A stretch of 10,363 nucleotides of DNA from JBGSYJ01 sp041748075 (GTDB lineage Bacteria > Acidobacteriota > Thermoanaerobaculia > Gp7-AA8). The position numbers and the translations under genes are program-made. Below are positions 1 through 6,106 of this stretch, piece after piece. The notes beneath the pieces are model-generated. The model was not told the origin of the DNA. It saw nothing but the letters and a program-made list of their open reading frames with translations, and did not search any database. The stretch's first letter is position 1. Each line of letters begins with the position of its first letter. Where the stretch lies: assembly GCA_041748075.1 (NCBI GenBank), contig JBGTDX010000087.1:1-10363 (forward strand), written 5' to 3'.

Positions 1-63
1 AAGGATCTCCTGAAGAGGATCGAGCATCGCAAGCAGAGATCCTTCGCTTCGCTCAGGATGACG
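1..63. repeat. Intergenic inverted-repeat element, left end cut by window edge
   Basis: Positions 1-9 (AAGGATCTC) are the exact reverse complement of 36-44 (GAGATCCTT). The right arm continues to 63 as CTTCGCTTCGCTCAGGATGACG. The same arm sequence occurs in the complete element at 3456-3537, so the missing left part should lie just outside the window. The loop (10-35) is unrelated to the loop of the other copy. Repeats of this GAGCGAAGCGAAGGATC type are familiar as dispersed intergenic hairpins in several bacterial phyla. No transposase is linked to it. Confidence 0.75.
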
Positions 64-66
64 TGG

Positions 67-140
67 CCTCGCTCAGCATGACACGGTGGTTCATCACCCC
101 TTCACCGGCGCCCACCGCCGTTAGGTAGCTCGGGATGACA
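67..140. repeat. Decayed partial copies of the repeat arm
   Basis: After the first element, two shorter matches to the arm end follow: CTCGCTCAGCATGAC at 67-81 (compare TTCGCTCAGGATGAC) and GCTCGGGATGACA at 128-140. The second resembles the reverse complement of the left arm of the 3456-3537 element, which also carries the CTCGGGATGAC variant. This looks like repeated insertion and decay upstream of the glycosylase gene. The rest of 1-205 shows no credible gene. Confidence 0.45.
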
Positions 141-205
141 ATGGGGGGTGCAGACAGTCCAGCGAAGCTCACTACGATACGTTCGGTCTCGCCGGGGGGG
201 GCCTG

Positions 206-1102
206 ATGCCTGAACTGCCCGACGTCGTCATCTACATCGAGGCTCTCGAAAAGCGCATCACCGGAGCTACGCTGGATGCGATACGGATCACCAACCCGTT
301 CGTTCTCCGCACTGTGCAGCCGTCGCCAGAGGACCTCGCCGGTCGGAAGGTCGTCACACTGCGGCGCATGGGTAAGCGGATCGTGATAGCCCTCGAGCGG
401 GATGCCTTCATCGTGATTCATCTGATGCTCGCCGGACGATTCCGATGGGCAGGAGCGGATGAGCAGCCGGCGAAGAACGTTCCTCCGAAGCTGCAACTTG
501 CGCGGCTCGTATTCTCCACTGGGACGCTGACTTTCACTGAAGCGGGATCGAAACGCCGGGCATCGATTCATCTGGTCGAGGGCGAGGATGCGTTGAATCA
601 GTTCGATCGTGGCGGAATCGAGGTGCTCGAGGCGACGCTCGATCAGTTCGCTGATGCGCTGGTCCGTGAGAATCACACGCTGAAGCGGGCGCTGACAGAT
701 CCGCGTCTGTTCAGCGGAATCGGTAACGCCTATTCGGATGAGATTCTCCATCGGTCAAGGCTCTCGCCCCTGCAGCTCACCGGAAGGATGGATGCCGAGC
801 AGGTCGACCAGCTCTTTGTCGCCGTGAAGGAAACACTCAGATTCTGGATCGAGACCACCAGGGCCGAGACAGGGAACGGCTTTCCCGAAAAAGTCACGGC
901 CTTTAGAAAGACCATGGCCGTCCACGGGAAGTACGGCCAGCCCTGTCCCGTATGCGGGGCTCCGGTGCAGAGGATCGTCTATGCCGACAACGAGACGAAC
1001 TATTGTGCGAAGTGTCAGACCGGAGGACGGCTGCTCGCGGATCGCGCCTTGTCCCGGCTGCTCAGGACCGACTGGCCTCGTTCGCTCGACGAAATCGAGT
1101 GA
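206..1102 (+). CDS. Fpg/Nei-family DNA glycosylase (formamidopyrimidine-DNA glycosylase-like)
   Basis: Predicted base-excision repair enzyme of 298 residues that removes oxidised bases and cleaves the abasic site. The start is fixed by the family's N-terminal MPELP: Pro2 is the Schiff-base nucleophile and Glu3 the catalytic acid. Other hallmarks are Lys57 (RRMGKR), His72 in IHLMLAGRFR, the helix-two-turn-helix region with GIGNAYSDEIL (171-181, Asn174), and a C-terminal zinc finger with Cys247, Cys250, Cys267 and Cys270. Two features are odd. The finger reads ADNETNYC where classical Fpg has QRATFYC, so the DNA-contacting Arg is replaced by Asn262. The protein also continues about 27 residues past the last CQ. 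I therefore withhold the symbol mutM: substrate preference may be Fpg-like, Nei-like or altered. No clear Shine-Dalgarno precedes the start, only a run of eight G at 194-201. Transketolase follows after 100 bp. Confidence 0.9.
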   Translation: MPELPDVVIYIEALEKRITGATLDAIRITNPFVLRTVQPSPEDLAGRKVVTLRRMGKRIVIALERDAFIVIHLMLAGRFRWAGADEQPAKNVPPKLQLARLVFSTGTLTFTEAGSKRRASIHLVEGEDALNQFDRGGIEVLEATLDQFADALVRENHTLKRALTDPRLFSGIGNAYSDEILHRSRLSPLQLTGRMDAEQVDQLFVAVKETLRFWIETTRAETGNGFPEKVTAFRKTMAVHGKYGQPCPVCGAPVQRIVYADNETNYCAKCQTGGRLLADRALSRLLRTDWPRSLDEIE

Positions 1103-1105
1103 TCC

Positions 1106-1120
1106 GTCACCCCGGGTGAC
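1106..1120 (+). other. Short palindrome after the glycosylase gene
   Basis: GTCACC and GGTGAC form a 6-bp stem with a CCG loop, 3 bases after the glycosylase stop codon. There is no T-rich tail, so it is at best a weak transcript end or a degradation barrier. The remaining 80 bases before transketolase show no convincing promoter. Confidence 0.3.
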
Positions 1121-1202
1121 CCCTGTCCGAAACTTTGGGATTGGATTGGCCGGGCGATTGTGCAAGGATTGGCACTCCACCCGTAAAAAAGAGGAGGTTC
1201 CC

Positions 1203-3323
1203 ATGTCGAGAGATGAGTCCGCGCCTCGGGCCACCGGCGAAGAAGCGGCTGCAGCGATCCGTGCGGCCGAAGAGAGAAGTCGCAGTCTGTTCAAGGTCAG
1301 TGACACGCTCGAGGAGAAGTGCGTCAACACCATCCGGTTCCTCGCCATCGATGGAGTCGAGAAGGCCAACTCCGGCCATCCCGGCACGCCGATGGGAATG
1401 GCTGATATCGCCTTCGTCATCTGGACCGAGTTTCTACGTCACGATCCCACGAGTCCGAAATGGACCAACCGCGATCGCTTCGTGCTGTCGGCAGGGCACG
1501 CTTCCATGCTGCTCTACTCGCTCCTTCATCTGACGGGCTACGACGACATGACGCTCGATCAGTTGCGCTCCTTCAGGAAACTCGGGTCGAAGACTGCCGG
1601 TCATCCGGAGTATGGTCACGCCAAAGGCATCGAAGTGACGACCGGGCCCCTCGGCCAGGGGTTCGCGAACGGCGCTGGGATGGGTCTGGCCGCGAAGATG
1701 CTGGCAGCCCGATTCAACGGCGAAGGTTTCAAGCCGGTCGATCATTACATCTACGCGATCTGCTCGGACGGAGACCTGATGGAGGGCATTAGTGCCGAAG
1801 CGGCCTCGCTCGCCGGACATCTCGGACTCGGGAACCTGATTTACTTTTACGACGACAACTCGATCACAATCGAAGGAGGGACGAAGCTTGCCTACTCCGA
1901 CGAGGTGAAGAAACGCTTCGACGCCTGCGGATGGCACGTGCAGACGATCGACGGGCATGACCGCGCCGCAATTCGGAAGGCCATCAAGAAGGCTCAGAAG
2001 GTGACCGACCGTCCATCGATGATTATCGCCAAGACCATCATAGGGTGGGGAAGTCCGCGAATGCATGGCACTTCCGAGGTCCATGGAGCACCGCTCGGCA
2101 AAGACGAGGTCGAGGCCACCAAGAAACTGATGGGCTGGCCCCTCGAGCCGACGTTCCACGTGAGCGACGAGGTCCGGGCCGAGTTCGTGCGAAAAACCAA
2201 GAAACTTGCGCGCTCCCGCAAGGCCTGGGAAAAAGCGATGAAGCAGTGGCGTGCGGACCATTCCGAGCAGGCGTCGCTGTGGGATCGCTACTGGAAACAG
2301 GAAGTTCCGGAGGATTTCGTCGATCAGCTTCTCGCAGCAGGGAAGTCCGAAAAGGCGCTCGCGACCCGCGCCCTCTCGGGCCAGGTGATCCAGAAGCTTG
2401 CCGAGCTCGCTCCGTTCGTCGTGGGCGGCTCTGCCGATCTCGCCCCTTCGACGAATACCCTGATCAAGGGAGGCGGAAGCATTCAACGTGAGTCCGAGGA
2501 CGCAGGGCCTCCGGCCTTCGAAGTGTTCGCAGGGCGGAACCTTCATTTCGGGATTCGGGAGCACGCGATGGGGGCGATGCTGAACGGTATGGCGCTCTAT
2601 GGCTGCTGGCGACCGTATGGTGCAACGTTCCTCATTTTCTCCGACTACAATCGTCCTTCGATCAGGCTCGCATGCCTGATGAACATCCCGTCAATCTTCA
2701 TCTTCACGCACGACTCGATCTTTCTCGGAGAGGATGGGCCGACGCATCAGCCGATCGAGCATCTGTTCGCCCTGCGAATGATTCCAAACATGACGCTCTT
2801 CCGTCCTGCCGATGGGGGCGAAACGGCGATGGCATGGGCGTGGGCTGTCGCGAAGAACGAAGGTCCGACGGTGCTCGTGCTAACCCGGCAGAAGCTCGAC
2901 CCGCTTTATCGCTCGGAGTCGTTCGACGCGGAGTCGATCTGGAAGGGCGCCTACCTCCTCGATGGATATGACGAGGGAGACATCACCATGATCGCGAGCG
3001 GATCCGAAGTTGCCCTCGCCGTGAAGACGGCGGACCTGCTGCGGCGGGACGGTGTGAAATGCCGTGTCGTCTCGGCTCCCTCGCTCGACCTTTTCGACCG
3101 ACAGAGCGACGACTACAAGGACCGGATTCTCGGAAAGGACCGGAATGCGATCGTCACGATCGAAGCAGGAAGAACAGACGGCTGGCACAAGTACGCCGGT
3201 CACGGTGCGCTGATGATCGGGGTGGATCGTTTCGGCGCTTCAGCGCCAATCGAGCAACTCGCGCCGGAGTTCGGATTCACGCCCGAGAAGATAGCCGAGC
3301 GGGTCAGGGAGTGGCGGAGCTGA
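1203..3323 (+). CDS. tkt: Transketolase
   Basis: Thiamine-diphosphate enzyme of 706 residues (E. coli TktA has 663) that transfers two-carbon ketol units between sugar phosphates in the non-oxidative pentose phosphate pathway; cytosolic. The open frame extends upstream to 981, but that part overlaps the glycosylase gene. ATG 1203 is preceded by GAGGAGG (1191-1197) at ideal spacing. Family landmarks in order are ANSGHPGTPMGMA (His59), LSAGHASML (His99), GHPEYG with TTGPLGQG, the ThDP/metal motif SDGDLMEG to DDNSITIEG (188-225), VHGAPLG (His294), GGSADLAP (408-415), the catalytic Glu453 in GIREHAMG, and HDSIFLGEDGPTHQP (His503, His515). The N-terminal extension of about 30 residues before the first helix is charged and Ala-rich. 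The first Gly of the usual GDG metal-binding triplet is Ser188. A palindrome follows the stop by 11 bases, suggesting transcription ends there. Confidence 0.95.
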   Translation: MSRDESAPRATGEEAAAAIRAAEERSRSLFKVSDTLEEKCVNTIRFLAIDGVEKANSGHPGTPMGMADIAFVIWTEFLRHDPTSPKWTNRDRFVLSAGHASMLLYSLLHLTGYDDMTLDQLRSFRKLGSKTAGHPEYGHAKGIEVTTGPLGQGFANGAGMGLAAKMLAARFNGEGFKPVDHYIYAICSDGDLMEGISAEAASLAGHLGLGNLIYFYDDNSITIEGGTKLAYSDEVKKRFDACGWHVQTIDGHDRAAIRKAIKKAQKVTDRPSMIIAKTIIGWGSPRMHGTSEVHGAPLGKDEVEATKKLMGWPLEPTFHVSDEVRAEFVRKTKKLARSRKAWEKAMKQWRADHSEQASLWDRYWKQEVPEDFVDQLLAAGKSEKALATRALSGQVIQKLAELAPFVVGGSADLAPSTNTLIKGGGSIQRESEDAGPPAFEVFAGRNLHFGIREHAMGAMLNGMALYGCWRPYGATFLIFSDYNRPSIRLACLMNIPSIFIFTHDSIFLGEDGPTHQPIEHLFALRMIPNMTLFRPADGGETAMAWAWAVAKNEGPTVLVLTRQKLDPLYRSESFDAESIWKGAYLLDGYDEGDITMIASGSEVALAVKTADLLRRDGVKCRVVSAPSLDLFDRQSDDYKDRILGKDRNAIVTIEAGRTDGWHKYAGHGALMIGVDRFGASAPIEQLAPEFGFTPEKIAERVREWRS

Positions 3324-3333
3324 GGAAGCGATG

Positions 3334-3364
3334 CAGGTGGCCGAACATTGCATGTTCGGCCCTG
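3334..3364 (+). terminator. Palindrome after transketolase, possible terminator
   Basis: GGCCGAACA (3339-3347) pairs with TGTTCGGCC (3353-3361) around a TTGCA loop. The stem extends by CAG/CTG past a two-base bulge. TTTCTAT follows, so a rho-independent terminator for transketolase is plausible, though the T-tract is weak. The same palindrome recurs inverted at 3392-3420, so it may instead be a dispersed repeat that also serves as a terminator. Confidence 0.5.
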
Positions 3365-3420
3365 TTTCTATGGTACAGTCTGTCTCTTGTTGGTGGCCGA
3401 ACATGCATTGTTCGGCCACC
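3337..3420. repeat. Pair of related palindromes in inverted orientation
   Basis: The reverse complement of 3392-3420 matches 3337-3361, differing only at one A/T position in the loop. The second copy has a perfect 12-bp stem (GGTGGCCGAACA / TGTTCGGCCACC) with a TGCAT loop. Each copy can fold alone, or the two can pair with each other across the intervening 30 bases (3362-3391). Such paired small palindromes resemble REP/BIME-type elements; no linked transposase is seen. Confidence 0.7.
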
Positions 3421-3455
3421 TGACGGGGATTCATCAGAAGCAAAAAATGCTCAAC

Positions 3456-3537
3456 CTGTCATCCCGAGCGAAGCGAAGGATCATCTTGCGGGGATCAAGC
3501 GTCTGGAGATGATCCTTCGCTTCGCTCAGGATGACAG
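3456..3537. repeat. Complete inverted-repeat hairpin element with 31-base arms
   Basis: The left arm, 3456-3486, and right arm, 3507-3537, are reverse complements over 31 bases with a single C/T difference, around a 20-base loop. The arms share CTTCGCTTCGCTCAGGATGAC with the element at the window's left edge. Translating the right arm gives MILRFAQDD, a peptide that recurs wherever this repeat is read as protein. The hydrolase open frame begins inside this arm, with its ATG at 3509. Confidence 0.85.
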
Positions 3538-4479
3538 CAGCGGTCTGCTTCGCGCGGCAGTCGTTTTTGCGCTCGCAGTCATTTTCGCATTCCCTCTGAG
3601 CGCCTCCTTCCACCACTTCGCAGCTGTTCCCGTCAGCGACACGCTCGCATCGAGTCTCGCCGACATCGCCGATCAGACCATGAGCGAGTATCCGAAGCTC
3701 ACGCTCGGCAATTTCTCGATCACGCTCATCAACCTCGGGACGGACGGCAAGCCGGTTGCGCGAGCGAGCTACCGGCCGGAGAACACATTCCATCCGGCCA
3801 GCGTCGTGAAGATCTTTTTTCTTGTCGCTGCGCACGAGCGCATCCATCAGGGCAGGCTCGAGATCACGCCTGAACTGCGGCGCGGTCTCTCTGACATGAT
3901 CGTCCATTCGGGGAACGACGCAACCTCGTTCATCGTCGATTCGATCAGCGGGGTGAGCAGCGGACCGGATCTTTTGAAGGGCGTGCGTTCCGGAGGTGGG
4001 CGCACCAGCGCAAGTGGATCAACCGCTATTTCGCTTCCCTGGGCTATGACATCCAGGCGAGCGGCAAGACTTGGGCGGAGAATCTCTACGGTCGGGAGAT
4101 GCAATTGCTCGGCGAGAACCGCGAAAACCGCAACAGAATCGCCAGTGAGCAAGTGGCTGCGGTGATGCTCGATATTGTGGAGGGCCGCGCTGTCTCTGCC
4201 CCCGCGAGCCGGGAGATGATGAAGCTCCTGAATCGCGACGTAACGAAGCTGAGGGCGGCGGGAGAGAATCAGGTACACGAATTTCTCGGGGAATCCCTAC
4301 CGGATGGTGCCCAGTTCTGGTCGAAGGCGGGGTGGACCTCCGAAGTACGGCACGACGCCGCCTACGTAATTCTTCCGAATGGCAGTCGGTTCATCGCCGT
4401 GGTGCTGACACGGGGAGACTCAGGAAATACAGAGCTGCTGCCGTCCGTGTCGCGAAGGATCGTCGAACTGTTCCGGTGA
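3509..4479 (+). pseudogene. Frameshifted class A beta-lactamase-like serine hydrolase
   Basis: Two open frames together encode one serine hydrolase of about 323 residues. The first part has a hydrophobic export segment (LLRAAVVFALAVIFAF), then HPASVVK (SxxK, Ser98 and Lys101), and IVHSGNDATS in the place of the SDN motif. The reading frame then shifts near 3971-3976. The downstream frame continues with EGRAFRRW, KWINRYFASLGYDIQ and, at 4321-4332, SKAG, the KTG-like triad of beta-strand B3. Adding one T to the run of four at 3972-3975 would restore GPDLFEGRAF and a single frame, so one lost base is the simplest explanation. It could be a true pseudogene or a homopolymer sequencing error. Read literally, the first frame ends at 4165. 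The only ATG before the export segment lies in the repeat arm, so the real start is uncertain. A distant PBP-like esterase or peptidase is as likely as a true beta-lactamase. Confidence 0.75.
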
Positions 4480-4485
4480 CCTCTT

Positions 4486-4511
4486 CCCTCTCCCGGCGGG
4501 AGGGGTGAGGG
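4486..4511 (+). terminator. Imperfect C/G-rich hairpin after the hydrolase
   Basis: CCCTCTCCC at 4486-4494 faces GGGAGGGGTGAGGG at 4498-4511, with a TCCC/GGGA core closing a three-base loop and some wobble or bulge further out. It lies 6 bases after the hydrolase stop and resembles the perfect hairpin after aconitase. The T-tract is poor, so terminator function is only inferred. Confidence 0.4.
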
Positions 4512-4557
4512 CGCGCCTTGATCCTTTCCCGTGCTCAGCCTATCGTGATCTCCTCGC

Positions 4558-5925
4558 ATGAAAATATGGATCATCGCCGCGGTCGTAATGCTAGCGCTCG
4601 GTGCGGGCATCACAACCTGGATGCGGAAGTCGGCGCGGTCGCTCGTGCGTGCCCGGCGACTCCGCATCGATCGCTTCAAGCTCCGGCGCAAGCATGCCGA
4701 CATCCGGCTCGAAGTCTTCGGCGACAAGGATGTCGTCACGGCGGTGCGTAACTATGCGAGAGATCACAAAGTATCCATCGAGGCGGCGACCCGCCAGGCC
4801 CACCTCTACCTCGCCGAGATCGTTCCGAAGTTCAACCTGCTCGCGTACTACCGTTTCGGCGCTCCCGTTGCGCGGGCGATTCTCTACTTCCTCTATCGGG
4901 TAGTCGTCGCACGAAAACCGCTCGAGGAGTTCAACAGGCGCGCACCAAAACATGCGGTCGTCGTCTACGTTATCAATCACCGTTCGAACGTCGACTACGT
5001 TCTCGTTGCCCACATGCTGTTCAAGTTCGTCTCGCTTTCCTACGCGGTGGGTGAGTGGGCCCGGGTATGGCCGCTGAACCATATCTTCAAGTGGTTTGGC
5101 GGCTACTTCGTGCGGCGGCGTTACCGGGAACCGCTCTACCACGCCGTCCTGCGCGCCTTCGTGCAGACCATCACGCGGAACGGCGTCACACAGGGAATCT
5201 TCATCGAGGGCGGGCTCTCACGGAACGGCGCATTCCTCGAGCCGAAGCTGGGAATGCTCGACTACATCGTAACGAGCAAGCGCTCCTCCGAGTTTCAGGC
5301 TCCGCTTTTCATCATCCCGACCGCGATTAGCTACGACCGGACGCTGGAGGATCGGACGCTTACCGAAGAGTTGATGGGGAAAGAAGACCGCTCGACGAGA
5401 CTGCAGAAGCTCGGAACCTCTTTCGACTTTCTCTTCCGGAATTTCTTCCGCAGTCTGCGCGGCCGATTCAAGCGTTATGGGTATGCCGCCGTTTCGTTCG
5501 GAGAACCGATTCTCGTCGATGATGTGATCCGCGAGGATCATGCCCTCGTAGCTGACACATTTGACGAGAGAAAGCCTGCAATGAAGCGGCTCGCTGGCAG
5601 GATCATGGAGAGTATCTCGGCGGCTCTGCCCGTGACGCCGGTTCCAGTCGTAGCGAGCGTCTTCGCCGCGAGCGGCGGCGCACTCTCCGAGTCCGAGGTC
5701 ATCCAGGCCGTCCGCGAATTCCGGTCGCGAGCTTCGGATCGCGTCTGGCTGACAGGGGAACAGACAGCGGAAGAAATTTGGGAAGCGGCAAAGCGGCTGC
5801 TCCTGCTCAGGCACCTGATCGAGGAGAGATCGGGGGGGTGGTGCTGGAACCCCGATGAGACTCTGCTTCGCGACTACTACGCGAACGCGCTGGTGCCGTA
5901 TCGACGAATGACGAGTGACGAATGA
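4558..5925 (+). CDS. PlsB-like glycerol-3-phosphate / lysophosphatidate acyltransferase
   Basis: Predicted membrane acyltransferase of 455 residues for phospholipid synthesis, adding a fatty acyl chain to glycerol-3-phosphate or a related acceptor. An N-terminal membrane segment (residues 3-20) is followed by a basic stretch. The acyltransferase blocks are present in order: NHRSNVD (HX4D, His141 and Asp146), GGYFVRRRY (181-189), FIEGGLSRNG (Glu217, Arg222) and FIIPTAISYDR (251-261). The EGG-SR block and the order of motifs are closest to PlsB/GPAT, but E. coli PlsB has about 807 residues and this protein lacks the long N-terminal part. The last third carries no motif I recognise. ATG 4558 is the natural start before the membrane helix; its ribosome binding site is poor. 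The last residues (MTSDE) and the stop codon are encoded by the start of a 7-bp tandem repeat. The acceptor is not determined from sequence. Confidence 0.8.
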   Translation: MKIWIIAAVVMLALGAGITTWMRKSARSLVRARRLRIDRFKLRRKHADIRLEVFGDKDVVTAVRNYARDHKVSIEAATRQAHLYLAEIVPKFNLLAYYRFGAPVARAILYFLYRVVVARKPLEEFNRRAPKHAVVVYVINHRSNVDYVLVAHMLFKFVSLSYAVGEWARVWPLNHIFKWFGGYFVRRRYREPLYHAVLRAFVQTITRNGVTQGIFIEGGLSRNGAFLEPKLGMLDYIVTSKRSSEFQAPLFIIPTAISYDRTLEDRTLTEELMGKEDRSTRLQKLGTSFDFLFRNFFRSLRGRFKRYGYAAVSFGEPILVDDVIREDHALVADTFDERKPAMKRLAGRIMESISAALPVTPVPVVASVFAASGGALSESEVIQAVREFRSRASDRVWLTGEQTAEEIWEAAKRLLLLRHLIEERSGGWCWNPDETLLRDYYANALVPYRRMTSDE

Positions 5926-5993
5926 CGAGTGACGAATGACGAATGACGAATGACGAATGACGAATGACGAATGACGAATGACGAATGACGAAT
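5903..5993. repeat. Tandem array of 13 heptamers (GACGAAT)
   Basis: Thirteen contiguous 7-bp units fill 91 bases: eleven GACGAAT and two GACGAGT (units 2 and 4). The array begins within the last codons of the acyltransferase gene and supplies its stop codon (5923-5925). Because the unit length is not a multiple of three, each frame cycles through the repeat. Similar heptameric tandem repeats are known in bacteria, for example the STRR sequences of filamentous cyanobacteria. Confidence 0.97.
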
Positions 5994-6029
5994 AGGGACC
6001 GGGATGAGTCTACCTTCCTGCCCACAATA

Positions 6030-6045
6030 CGCGGCCGCGGCCGCG
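6030..6045. other. 16-bp self-complementary GC palindrome
   Basis: CGCGGCCGCGGCCGCG equals its own reverse complement and contains two overlapping GCGGCCGC sites (6031-6038 and 6037-6044). It sits in the middle of the 85-base segment between the two inverted heptamer arrays. No function can be assigned; it would strengthen any cruciform or hairpin formed there. Confidence 0.6.
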
Positions 6046-6078
6046 GGCGGGGAGAGGGGAAACCGGGCCGTCGTCTCT

Positions 6079-6106
6079 ATTCGTCATTCGTCACTCGTCA
6101 TTCGTC
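6079..6106. repeat. Inverted heptamer array (4 units of ATTCGTC)
   Basis: Four units, ATTCGTC ATTCGTC ACTCGTC ATTCGTC, are the reverse complement of the array at 5903-5993. The unit order, including the one variant, matches units 3-6 (5917-5944) perfectly over 28 bases. The array ends exactly one base before the stop codon of the minus-strand lipoprotein gene. The two arrays can form a long hairpin between convergent genes and may act as a bidirectional transcript end. Confidence 0.9.

Noticed and set aside
1150..1190. Sigma54-like promoter (TGGCC/TTGTGC) before transketolase
   Set aside because: The spacing between the GG and GC elements is 12 rather than 10, and TGGCAC at 1169 lacks a matching -12 element.
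981..1202. Longer N-terminal extension of transketolase back to 981
   Set aside because: It overlaps the glycosylase gene in another frame, shows no transketolase similarity, and a strong GAGGAGG site precedes the ATG at 1203.
1434..2564. Long minus-strand frame opposite transketolase
   Set aside because: A shadow of a GC-rich coding strand with no recognisable motif.
3059..3508. Open frame running from inside transketolase through the repeats into the hydrolase
   Set aside because: The first part is an out-of-frame shadow of transketolase and the next is translated repeat; only the part from about 3509 resembles a protein family.
3434..3907. Minus-strand frame across the repeat and hydrolase
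   Set aside because: It contains translated repeat arms (ILSEAKD and MILRFARDD) and otherwise mirrors the hydrolase coding strand.
3971..3976. Programmed -1 frameshift in the hydrolase
   Set aside because: CTTTTG does not allow both tRNAs to re-pair after slippage, and the T run is too short for transcriptional slippage.
5903..5993. CRISPR array
   Set aside because: The 7-bp units are contiguous with no spacers; it is a simple tandem repeat.
5807..6025. Minus-strand frame with repeated FVIRHSS units
   Set aside because: The periodic peptide is simply the heptamer array translated; nothing else supports a gene.
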